Source: Calliphora vicina (taxonomy: Eukaryota; Arthropoda; Insecta; Diptera; Calliphoridae). Taken from it: DNA of 64,000 nt. Below are positions 55,299-64,000 of the stretch, piece after piece. A model generated the notes under the pieces. That model saw only the letters and a list, made by a program, of their open reading frames with translations, ran no database searches and was not told the DNA's origin. The DNA is taken from the NCBI RefSeq assembly GCF_958450345.1, contig NC_088783.1:89414395-89478394 (forward strand), read 5' to 3'. The translations under genes and the position numbers were made by a program. The first letter of the stretch is position 1. Every line of letters starts with the position of its first letter.

Positions 55299-57773
55299 AT
55301 ATCTGTGGACATTTGACAAAACGACTTCTCTCGAGATAAGAGAATTTTACAGGATTTTTGTAGTAAATATAAAAATTTGAATGCGCTTCTTTTGGTCTTA
55401 TCGCCGTATTTCTATGACTTTTAGAACATAAGATACGCAATCGAAAAAACGACCTATTTCAGGTATTTCCCCAATTTCAATTTGACAAAACAACTTCTCT
55501 CATAGAATTCGAAACATTTTAAAAAAACTAGTAACTGCCTTTTGACAAAACAGCCTATCTCTATTTAGTTTTAGCACATTTTTAACAATTATTTTTTGTG
55601 ATAAAACAGCTTCTTTCGAAAGAAGTAGTTTTGTCGAAAGCAGAGATTGAAAAACCTACCACTTGTCTGAGACAAGTAAATTTTTAAATCAGTTGATCGC
55701 GAGTTTTCGTTTTGGCAAAGCGTCTTGTATCGACAGAGGTTCTTTTACAAAAATGAAAATTTAAAAAAGTTAAGTCTTATCTTAACATAAGTGCTTTTAA
55801 AAATGAAAAAAAAAGAAAAGAAGCTGTTTTGCTACTTAATACTAGAATAAATAAAAATAAATTAAAATTCGTGTAAATGAATGAAGTAAAAAACTAAAGT
55901 GAAAAGAGAACACGTAAATATGTCTTTGTTTTCGACCAAAGACTATAAAATAGAAAAATCATGACCAAATTGAAAAAAATTAAGAAAAATTCATCCTTTT
56001 CAATATACCATACACACGACTGGGCTATAAATCGTTCACGAATTAAACCAAAACTATTTTTTAGATTTTATTACTCTGATGATAGATAAATACACATGGA
56101 GGAAATGCAACATTTCAGGTATTTATAAAGATAATTTTATTTATAGGCTACATTATATATTATTTTTTTACTACTTACATAATATATCTTTTTCAGGTGA
56201 AAAATTTGAGTGAAAATAGGTTCGATGGACGCGGTTCGAGTAAAGTAAACCAGGTGTTTTGCAGTACAAATCATTACTAGACCCAGGATAGGCTTTTAAG
56301 CTGCTATACATCAACCCTCGTCGTCTGAAGATGCCGATTCCACAATTGGTCAAATTTACATGTCTCCATTAGTCGTATCACATAACAAAAAATGCGATTT
56401 GATAGATATGCTGCCACTGATAAATACCCATCTACACATTTTATAAAGCATAAAGATCGTTTAATACCTATCTGGATCTTGACGAAGATGAAAATCAATA
56501 AAGTTTCATAAAGTAAATCGCAAAATATGATTTTTTATTGTTTTCATCTAATAATAAGATAATAGTATTTTATTTAAAAGTTAATTTTTATACCCTTCAC
56601 CATGAGTGGCAAGGGTATATATAAGTTTGTCATTCCGTTTGTAATTTCTACATTTTTCATTTGCGACCCCACAAAGTATATATATTCTGATATAGCCATG
56701 TCCGTCTGTGTGTTGAAATCAACTTTCTGAAGCCCCCAAATAACTTACATACACGAATGATACATCAAAATCTCCGAAATTCTTCCTGCTCGGTTGCTAT
56801 TTAAAATCGAGAAAATCGGTCCACAAATGGCTGAGATATAAGGAAAAAAGCAGGTTAACCTCGATTTTTTACCTATTTTTGACCCATATCTGGATTACTA
56901 AATCATTAATATAGAAAATATGGATATTTAATGATAGATATTTCAAAGACCTGTGCAACGACGTATATAAGACCATAGTAAGTTGGACCTACAATGGGTC
57001 AAAATCGGAAAAAATATTTTTTAACCCGAATTTTTTTTTTCATCAACATTTTTTTCACAAAATATTAAAAAAATTAAAAACTAAAAAAAAAAATTTTTAA
57101 ATTAAAAAAAAATTTTAAATTTAAAAAAAAAATAAAAAACAATTTCGAAAAAACAACCGGAAAAAAAATTAAATTTTGTTTACCTAAAAATATTTAAAAT
57201 TTTTATTTTAAAGTATATTTTGGTGAAGGGTATATAAGATTCGGCACAGCCGAATATAGCTCTGTTACTTGTTTATATTAAAATTCAACCTAATCAAATA
57301 TTTACTGTTTTTACAGAAACATTTTTATATTTATTAATTATTAGGCTATTGTACCGAAAAAGTTGAATAATTTTTTTTAATAATACCGAAATATGTTTTG
57401 TCAAATCATCTTCTTTCGACTTTTTTTATATTTCAATTTCACAAAACAACTTGTTTTTACATAAGCCGACTCTAATTTAATTAAAACAATTTTGACAAAA
57501 CGACTTATATGATACAATCTCATTTGTTTGCTAAAAATACATTTGACAAAAAAGCTTAAAATTTGTTGTTGCTGTTTTAAAGAAAACTTTTGCTCTTTCA
57601 AACAAAAGAAAAAGCGCTAATTGTTTATTGGATATTTTTCTATAAAGTTTATATATAAAATTTCTTTAATTTTTTACACAAAAACTTTTGTTAGTAGTTT
57701 TTACAGTTTTTTTCGCTCTCCTGAAAAGTTGACGTTTTAGAAAGAAGCCGTTTTGTCAAATGTCCACAGATAT
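55299..57773. mobile_element. Element with iterated TTTGACAAAACnnCTTCT, nested
   Basis: Perfect inverted ends of 25 bp begin ATATCTGTGGACATTTGAC. The word TTTGACAAAACnnCTTCT recurs in degenerate form at about 55312, 55481, 55541, 55599, 55711, 57397, 57438, 57489 and 57541, plus inverted copies at 55624, 55820 and 57740. It contains a DINE (56589-57274). A short open patch (56290-56500) is not recognisable. Confidence 0.65.
56589..57274 (+). mobile_element. DINE-1-like Helentron, near full length
   Basis: It starts 'tatacccttcaccatgagtg', followed by 'gcaagggtatata' (5' subterminal inverted repeat), then the core 'ccatgtccgtctgtgtg', and ends with TTCGGCACAGCCGAA and 'ctctgttacttgttt'. It is the most complete copy of this family in the window. 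Confidence 0.8.
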
Positions 57774-58585
57774 AGTTAAAGTGGACACGTAGTTTTGCAT
57801 ATATTTGGTAAGAATTTAAGCACATTTAGATTATTAGGTAAAAATAATTTTTTACCACTGTAATCCAAGTTCGTGTAATCTGGACCACTTAAATTACTTG
57901 ATTATGTACTACTGGTCCATATTACCCGACAATAACTATGTACTTTGTAAGCAATCTATCTAAGCCAAGAACGCGACTTTTTAGTTTGTATTAATAAAAA
58001 TATATTGAAATTAAATTTTTTAATCATTCATTATTAGCTGGTTCATGAATTTTATGTATTAAATACTATTCCACATTACCCTCATATAGTGGTCCATATT
58101 ACCCTCCAATTTTTTTAATGCTGGTTTTTGGCTTCCTTACAATATGTTCACATAAATTTTTTATCCTTTGACGGAAAAAATTTTCAACTGCAAAAACAAT
58201 TAGAGAATACATTAGCTAATTTATTGCTTCACAACTTTTTTAATATCCATATATATTGTGGCCAAAATTTAGAAAAAACAAATCGGTGGTCCACATTACC
58301 CGAAGTTACTCTACTTATTTTAATTATTGGTTTATTTATTAAATTTCAACCAAAATATGTAAATCAACTTTTTAATTAAATATTTGATAATTTTGAAATT
58401 TATTATCACCTCGACTTTGTGTTATGAAACAGAAAATGTTACAAGTCCCAAAAAAGGACCTGCGCTCATAAAAAAAATTTAGTAATCCGGAGCGGTGTCA
58501 ATAGTAGGGTAATTACGGATTTTCTTAAACCGAGTACATAATACTTGATTCAAGTACGTATTCATCAAGCCCAAAAATCTTAATT

Positions 58586-58860
58586 TTAGCTCTCTCTAAG
58601 TACGGCCGAGATTGAATTAATCTTAAAATGAGCTTGATTCAAGAATTCTAAACTTGTTTTAAGCACGAATTCATACTTGATATAATCCAAAAATCGGATT
58701 GATTTAAGAATGTCCGAGATTGAATTAATCGGAAAATGAGCTTGTTTCAAGAATTCTGAACTAGATTTAAGCACGAATTCGTACTTGATATAATCCAAAA
58801 ATAGGATTGTTTTAAGCCCGAATTCGTACTTGATGTAAGCCAAACTAAGATTGATTTAAG
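58586..58860 (-). repeat. 108-bp tandem repeat, about 2.3 units, open in one frame
   Basis: Units starting near 58608 and 58716 share 'gagattgaattaatc', 'aagaattct' and 'aagcacgaattc'. The period of 108 is divisible by three, so one minus-strand frame stays open for 85 codons with a repeated 36-residue pattern (FLDYIKYEFVLK ... NQAHFKINSIS). No ATG at its head, and it does not splice in phase to the SAM-like exons, so I treat it as non-coding. Confidence 0.6.
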
Positions 58861-58924
58861 AAAAACACATTATTTTTTATTTTTTTTTTTTAATTTAAAT
58901 TTAATACAATTTAACAATTATTAC

Positions 58925-60480
58925 CTTGCTTAAAACTCGTTTGCCACGGAAGTCATCTTCTTCAATTAGCCAGTTGTCAACTTTGGATTCAACAGAAATT
59001 GTGTCGTCATCGACGCCAAACTATAGAATAAGATTAAGATTTGTTAAGTTATATTTGCAAAAATCTGTATTATTAAATTCTTACCTGAATTTTGTCCACT
59101 TAAAAGCTTATTCCTAAATTCGATTCGAAGACCAAGAGGAGGTATTGCTTCCTTAATGTTTTCACCATTGCAAGCTGTTGTATGTTACCTGAGAAGCTAA
59201 AAATATACAAACAAATGATATAATATGAAAATTATTTATAAATTCATTTATAATATTAACTATTCGATATTAAAGATTTGCCCACATATTCATAAACAAT
59301 TTTCAAAGGTTTATAAAACAATATTTCCTTTGATAAATTTAAAAATAATTTATTAATATGAGGATAAATCATTAATATCGTATAGTTATTTTTATATTTT
59401 TTCTAAGTGACTGTACTTGTATTTTTGCAATAAGAAACATATTTTTCATTTGTGGTACAAAAATACCATCAGTTCATGGACAAAACGCAGTTATTTATAC
59501 TAATACACACAACGACGCTAACAACCCTGCAGGAAGTGTCAATAGTGAAACTATACTGACTTACTATTGACACAGTCACCAGTACTAGTGACTTATTTTA
59601 CCCCAGACAATGCTATTTACTATAGACATTTAACATGTACGTGTCATTGGAAATCTACTACTGACGATAATACTATTGACTAGGTACTTATTCACTAGTA
59701 CATTTTAGTAATTCTAATCTACACTTTTGGTACTTTTCTGAAGTAGATGTAAATAATGAAATTGCATATTTTGTTAACATTTGACGTTGTATTAAACAAA
59801 TTAAAAATCGAAATGGTATGAATTTATAACAGATGGAAGAGTCGTCTTTGTTGACGCTTCGTTGACAATATCGCTAAAAAGTCACCAAAATAGTCGACAA
59901 AACTGGTGACTTGGAGACACTTGTCCCCAGGTTTCCTTCAGGGAAGAAATTGTGCACATGTAAATACATATATAGGTGGTTGTGTGCCTATAACATAGAG
60001 TCTATATTATAGACACACAAACATCAAGCACGAGAATTCTTAAACTAAGAACAAAATGCTTGTATTATTTGTTTACAAGTGCAAATTTTGTTGTTTGCGT
60101 CTTAAAAACCCTGTTTCTAAACGATATGCGCAACTACATATGTATGTATGTGTGTGTTAGTACAAATGAAAAAATATTTCTTATTGAAAAAATTTGTACG
60201 TACATACCACGTTGTACCGTTATTTTGTTTTTAAAGAATTTGTTGCAAATTCAGAAACAAAAGAAAACATGTAAAAAGAAACTTATCCAAAGTTTTCGAT
60301 TGACTTGCTGTATTATGTTTTATAAATAGAATAACTGTATTATTTAAAAATAAATCACAATAATAAATAAATTATAGACTTACCTTTTAAATACCCATAA
60401 ACACTGGGCTGATGAAACTCCTGGAGAAGCTGGAGCAGGAGGGTGTCTTCTTTGTCCGGAACCACTTCTGCCTCACTCAT
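58925..60480 (-). CDS. Partial gene: SAM-like domain protein, three exons
   Basis: Exon 1 (60480-60384) starts MSEAEVVPDKEDTLLLQLLQ and ends in YGYLK with a GTAAGT donor. Exon 2 (59174-59086) follows an AACAG acceptor in matching phase and gives GENIKEAIPPLGLRIEFRNK, the last helices of a sterile alpha motif (the 'IKE-IPPLGLRI-F' pattern). Exon 3 (59020-58925) joins in phase 0 and is acidic (ISVESKVDNWLIEEDDFRGK) with a donor after AAG. All three stay open when joined (94 codons). The middle of the SAM domain is short, so one exon may be missing or skipped. Further exons are not found to the left. SAM domains mediate protein-protein contacts; the protein's role is unknown to me. It lies inside the split hAT MITE, so it is probably carried by mobile DNA. 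Confidence 0.55.
59523..59944. mobile_element. Possible MITE in intron 1 of the SAM-like gene
   Basis: CCCTGCAGGAAGTGTC at the left and TTTCCTTCAGGG at the right are imperfectly inverted. AGTGAC/GTCACC words recur inside. No clear TSD. Confidence 0.35.
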
Positions 60481-60542
60481 ATTTTTTTCATACAACACAA
60501 AAGACCGAAAACAATACAGAACAACACGGAACGCACAACACA

Positions 60543-60548
60543 GACTGA
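60543..60548 (-). promoter_or_regulatory. Candidate initiator TCAGTC
   Basis: On the minus strand TCAGTC, the arthropod initiator consensus, lies about 65 bases upstream of the SAM-like start codon. The hAT element at 60585 sits just upstream and separates this core from a TATAAAA-like sequence near 61708. Confidence 0.4.
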
Positions 60549-60584
60549 TGAAATTGCTTGTTTATTCATGTAACTAACCAACAG

Positions 60585-61652
60585 CAGGGTTATCAGATTT
60601 TTTTACCTCCATCGCCAAAAGCTAAAAGAAAAATCGCCAAATATCGCCAAAATATTTTTTTTTTTTGAGTTTTATATTGTAAAATACATACATACTAATT
60701 TTATGTATTATAAAGTCAATTTATTTTGGTTTAAATCTAGTTATTATTTAGTTATTTATATTAAATTGATATAAAAGTATACATTGTATTAGAATTAAAC
60801 TTTTTTAACATTTTATCTGTAGACTGAAATGACTTGCAACAAAATTTATTAACATTCATATAACTTACTATTCTTATCAATGAATCTAAAAGTTCATATT
60901 GAAATTCCCTTTCTACGCAAACGTTGCTGGTTAGTAAAATTAACATATTAAGAACGGCCAATGCTGTCTTTAAAGTGAAATGTGGCCAAAAATCTAACAA
61001 ATTTTGTTGGAATTTCACCTTTAAAGATCTGAGTCCAATTTATATATGCTAATTTTGACCATTGCAATTCATATTCCTCTGCAGATACTTTTGGATTGAA
61101 AAATAAAGTTAATGAATTTACCTAAAATTTTCATTTCAATATTTAAAAAGAGCTATATTTTCTGGTAACTGTTTAAGCATTTCTTTTTAAGTACAAAAAA
61201 CAATTTTCTTTTAAAATTTCTACATCATATTCCTCCATTTTTATATTTTGTAATTCCATTTCAAATTCTGTGCCAAAATCTATAGATTCCTGATTCCAAA
61301 GAATCCGTCAAACCAATAGCCAATTTTAATGAGCGTATTAAGTTATCAATATTTCCATTATTACTTAAAAATTACGGCTTAAACATTTAAGAAGAAAAAA
61401 TTAATATTGTTGAAACTATTTGATTATGTATGCTACCTGCATCCATATTATCAGATTATAACTAATTAATTGTATTAACTATTGGGATAATAAATATCAA
61501 AAATAGTCCAAGAAAAACAAATAATTTAAAAAATCGCCAACTAGTCTGTAATTCGCCAAAAAATCGCCATGTCATCAATTGGAAATTTTGGTCGCCAAAG
61601 GCAATGAAAAATCGCCACGTTTGGCGAGAAATCGCCACATCTGACAGCCCTG
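60585..61652 (-). mobile_element. hAT element relic with perfect 8-bp TSD, upstream of the SAM-like gene
   Basis: Ends CAGGGTTATCAGAT / ATCTGACAGCCCTG are flanked by ACCAACAG (60577-60584, 61653-61660). 'aaaatcgcca' words crowd both subterminal regions. A transposase C-terminal remnant is inside. It separates the putative gene's initiator from its upstream region. Confidence 0.88.
60761..61018 (-). pseudogene. hAT transposase C-terminal remnant
   Basis: Open for 85 codons. ALAVLNMLILLTSNVCVER is a worn form of the hAT dimerisation block (normally L-x-L-P-x-S-x-x-x-x-E-R-x-F-S). A later CCKSFQSTDKMLKKFNSNTM resembles the short Cys/Phe tail that ends some hAT transposases. The rest of the protein is lost. 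Confidence 0.5.
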
Positions 61653-61660
61653 ACCAACAG

Positions 61661-62299
61661 CGCGAGTAGAAAATTACTTTGAGAGCAGCTCAGAGAGTAA
61701 ATTTTATACCGCTCTTTTTCTATTCTATGGATCAATATAAGAATTTTTTTCTTATTTCAAGTTATCTTACTCTTAATTTGAAGTTTAAGAATTAACTACT
61801 TGATTTAACTTCTCTCTTGTACTTAAAACAAGATTTTCTTACTTAATTCAAGAATTTCGTTCTTGTTTTAAGAACATTTCCGCTTGATTTTTGTAATCAA
61901 TCCCGTTTATACTTATTCTAAGTACAAATGAGTATGAATCGTATGAATACATTCTGGCTAAATTTGAGTAAAATAAACTTAAATTTAGAAGTGCTTTTTT
62001 CTTTCTGTGTATAAGATACAAACGCACTTCTTCTTAGCTGTGATTATTTGTCTTTATAAATCATACCAAATAATTAATAAAACTCCATTATCAGATTTCA
62101 AAAATATTTCAAATCATAGATTTTAGAACGGTTTTTGTTCCTCCTGAAATATTTCTGAAATGGACTGTGTACACTAAGCTATCGAAATGATTAATAAAAT
62201 AAAATTTTACGAACAAAACACACTAATGAAATCAAATTTATTGAAACATCAAATTCAATTTAACGTTTAGTAAAATCATTACAAAGTTTATAATGAATT
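61661..62299. other. AT-rich DNA with 'acttgatt'/'ttcaag' words; right limit of nested interval
   Basis: 61740-61990 shares a vocabulary of 'cttgattcaag'/'aagaatt' words with 58500-58860, so the two may be end regions of one element around the SAM-like gene. A CTTTCTGTGTATA word near 62006 may be a terminus. Homology to the outer hAT MITE is sure from about 62330. Confidence 0.35.
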
Positions 62300-62829
62300 A
62301 TTATTAAGATTTAGCTTTACTTCCACAATTATGCGGAATTTAATTTTTAACAGTTTCATTATGTGCAATTTATTCTGAAAAAGTTTTTAAGTACACTCAT
62401 CGTCCTCTACTATTTAGAATCATTGTAATTCTTAAAAATATTTATCTAAAGAGGTTTGTATTGTAAATCAGCTGTTTAGGTTTCAAATCAGACCAAATGT
62501 TTGATATAATGTATTGTTTTTGCAAAAAAAAACATGAGATTTATTAATTTTAGTCCAAAATTTTAAAAACCGGTTAACCGAGTGATGAAAACTGGATTCT
62601 TCGGTTCGCAAAAAACCGAGATTTCGCAGAAAAAACGGTTTTTTCGGTTAACCGGTTATCTAGTTCATAAACACTAGTCTTGAGACTTTAGATAAGACAG
62701 GTCAACAGCAAAAAATGGCTTCACTAAGCACTATATAGATTTGATGCATCATCGTTACCTAGATACAAAAATGGAAAAATTTTTTAATTCTGTGGATAGA
62801 TTTTTTTTTAAATTTTTTTCTAAAATTGT

Positions 62830-63250
62830 GATGTTTTTCCAAATAATTTATGATAACTAAAAAAGGCTTAGTCCGATATTATTGAAGTAAACTTAGAAAA
62901 GTTCAAATTTACATAACCTTTAATCAGTTTGTCTATTTTTTTAATCGGCTCAGTAGTTTCGTAGTTGTAATAACAAATTGAAACAAAAAATATATTTTTA
63001 ATGTCAAAATTGCAAATTTTTGGGTTTTTAAAAAACTCATGACAAATCGAAAACGGCAGAACTTGTCCAGGTTTATTGCTTTATCGCAAACCCACACAAC
63101 AAAATGAGATATCGAAGATAAAAATCGATTGAGTATTTCGAATTTATTCACAATTAAGTGAATTCGCTCATTTTCACAAAAATTTTTTTTTTGTTTGCTA
63201 TACATAAAATTGAATGATTGAATTTTGAAAACATTTTCCTAATGCTATGT
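62830..63250. repeat. Dispersed repeat V, longest copy
   Basis: Contains 'tttatgataactaaaaaagg', 'cggctcagtagtttcg', 'caaatcgaaaacggcaga' and 'aaatgagatatcgaa', as in 27795-28095, and continues through sequence found inverted at 26640-26900. Confidence 0.7.
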
Positions 63251-63304
63251 ACAGATTTTCACATATACATATATTGCTTTTTAATCAGGTCAGTAGTTTC
63301 GGAG

Positions 63305-63536
63305 TTATGCAAAAATCCCAAAAATAGCATTTTTTACAATTTTGCCCATAGGGTTCTCATTTCTGTCGGTGCTGGGAAAATACTTCAGGGATAAATAGGG
63401 AACACACCAAGGTTTCCAAAGCAGCTTTCCGTTTTCTGATCTCAGCTTTGGGATTTTAGAACTTGTGACCCAAAGTTCAAATTGTAATAAAAAAAATAGG
63501 TAAAATTCCGAAGCGCGTAGGATATGTTTTTTATAC
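63305..63536. repeat. Dispersed repeat W, copy 2
   Basis: It matches 35720-35975 block by block. It follows directly after repeat V, so V and W may be parts of one larger family. Confidence 0.7.
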
Positions 63537-64000
63537 AAGTAAGAGTGATCTATTCGCCTATGCCGAATCTTATATACCCTTCACATTTGTTATGGATGCA
63601 TATATTGCATATATATTGCCCACTGTCAGCGTATAGCTTCCTAAATATTCTTATCAAGAAAACTTTTAAAAATTTTACATTTCATTGCTGACGAATAAAT
63701 TATATTGTAGAAGTTACAAACGAAATGGCAATCTTATATATACCCTTCTCACGAAGGTGAAGGGTATAAAAATAACAACGCCAAACGAAACAAAGCACAA
63801 AAAAATACGCAAAGCAGTGAAACCAACACACATCCAAACATATGTTTTGTTGCTTTTTTGTCAAAGGATGCATTAAATTGCCTTTTTTTGATGAAATTGT
63901 TAGAGGTTGTCACGGATTTTTGCTCATATCTCCGCTGATTTTAAATAGGAAACTTCTCGAAAGCATGTCTGACAGAATTATTGATGATTTGGATCCCGAA
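63537..64000 (-). mobile_element. DINE-1-like Helentron, minus strand, running off the window
   Basis: 'caagtaagagtgatctattc' and 'gccgaatcttatatacccttc' are the inverse of the family's 3' end. 63890-64000 ('gctcatatctccg', 'gcatgtctgacagaattatt') is the inverse of 19420-19500. The stretch 63600-63890 between them does not match well. Confidence 0.65.

Larger units (their letters stand above)
55100..58311. mobile_element. TA-flanked element with GAGTAACTTCGGGTA ends and iterated GGTCCAYATTACCC
   Basis: The ends GAGTAACTTCGGGTA are inverted, flanked by TA (55098-55099, 58312-58313). The word GGTCCA(C/T)ATTACCC or its inverse recurs at both subterminal regions (about 55132, 57900, 57917, 58069, 58090, 58289). 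It contains the nested 55299-57773 element. No transposase recognised. Confidence 0.72.
51576..62676 (-). mobile_element. hAT MITE (copy 2) split by about 10.5 kb of nested insertions
   Basis: The left terminus TAGTGTTTATAAA (51576) and right terminus ending at 62676 (CATAAACACTA) are directly flanked by GTCTTGAG (51568-51575 and 62677-62684). The terminal parts, 51576-51688 and about 62300-62676, align to the two ends of the 6982-7682 MITE in inverted orientation, including 'aaactcatcgtcctc.actat'. Everything between is later insertion. Confidence 0.8.

Noticed and set aside
1..64000. CRISPR arrays, bacterial operons, ribosome-binding sites
   Set aside because: Introns, LINEs, DINE and hAT elements show this is eukaryotic DNA. 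Iterated words found (for example ATCGTACGTGACA) are subterminal iterons, not spacer arrays.

Overview
The window is AT-rich animal DNA packed with transposable elements. Short introns of about 62 bp, TCAGTC-type initiators, DINE-1/INE-1-like Helentron repeats, jockey-like LINEs and pogo/hAT/PIF elements point to a higher fly, probably a calyptrate such as a blowfly or house-fly relative. The taxon is inferred from repeat types only. I see no intact single-copy host gene. The window is best read as a nested graveyard of mobile DNA whose order can be worked out from target-site duplications (TSDs) and filled/empty site pairs.

Layout. 1-12 kb: fragments of foldback and dispersed repeats; a hAT relic (4421-5554) holding a DINE tail, which itself holds a PIF-type MITE; a hAT pair nested one inside the other (6812-8231 and 6982-7682); a further hAT MITE (8502-9182); and a PIF/Harbinger transposase relic (10570-11276). 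11.8-16.2 kb: a near full-length but frameshifted jockey-like LINE on the minus strand. 17.07-27.68 kb: an interval bounded by hAT termini with near-identical 8-bp TSDs. It holds a decayed jockey-like LINE broken by a piggyBac-like MITE, a DINE, a foldback and a nearly intact non-LTR ORF2 of 1013 codons. 28-36 kb: a Tc1-like MITE, a THAP-finger fragment, a 2.2-kb foldback with another foldback inside it, and a decayed two-gene PIF/Harbinger element (transposase plus Myb/SANT-like protein, tail to tail). 36.3-40.3 kb: a piggyBac-like terminus, a Ty3/gypsy-type relic lacking its reverse transcriptase, and a deleted jockey-like LINE. 41-49.4 kb: repeat fragments, then an AT-rich satellite array interrupted by a pogo-like element, a GGCCC-MITE, two CACTA-like foldbacks and a DINE. 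49.9-50.7 kb: two DINE copies in inverted orientation. 51.58-62.68 kb: one hAT MITE, with perfect 8-bp TSDs, split by about 10.5 kb of later insertions. 62.7-64 kb: dispersed repeats and a DINE copy that runs off the window end.

The most interesting item is a three-exon minus-strand gene piece at 58925-60480. Its exon phases join cleanly, it has an insect-type initiator upstream, and it encodes a SAM-like domain. It lies wholly inside the split hAT MITE, so it probably arrived as, or with, mobile DNA. Working gene cooperation is visible only as family logic: ORF1/ORF2 of the LINEs, and transposase plus Myb-like accessory protein of the PIF/Harbinger element. Every coding unit I examined except the 1013-codon ORF2 and the SAM-like exons carries stops, frameshifts or deletions.
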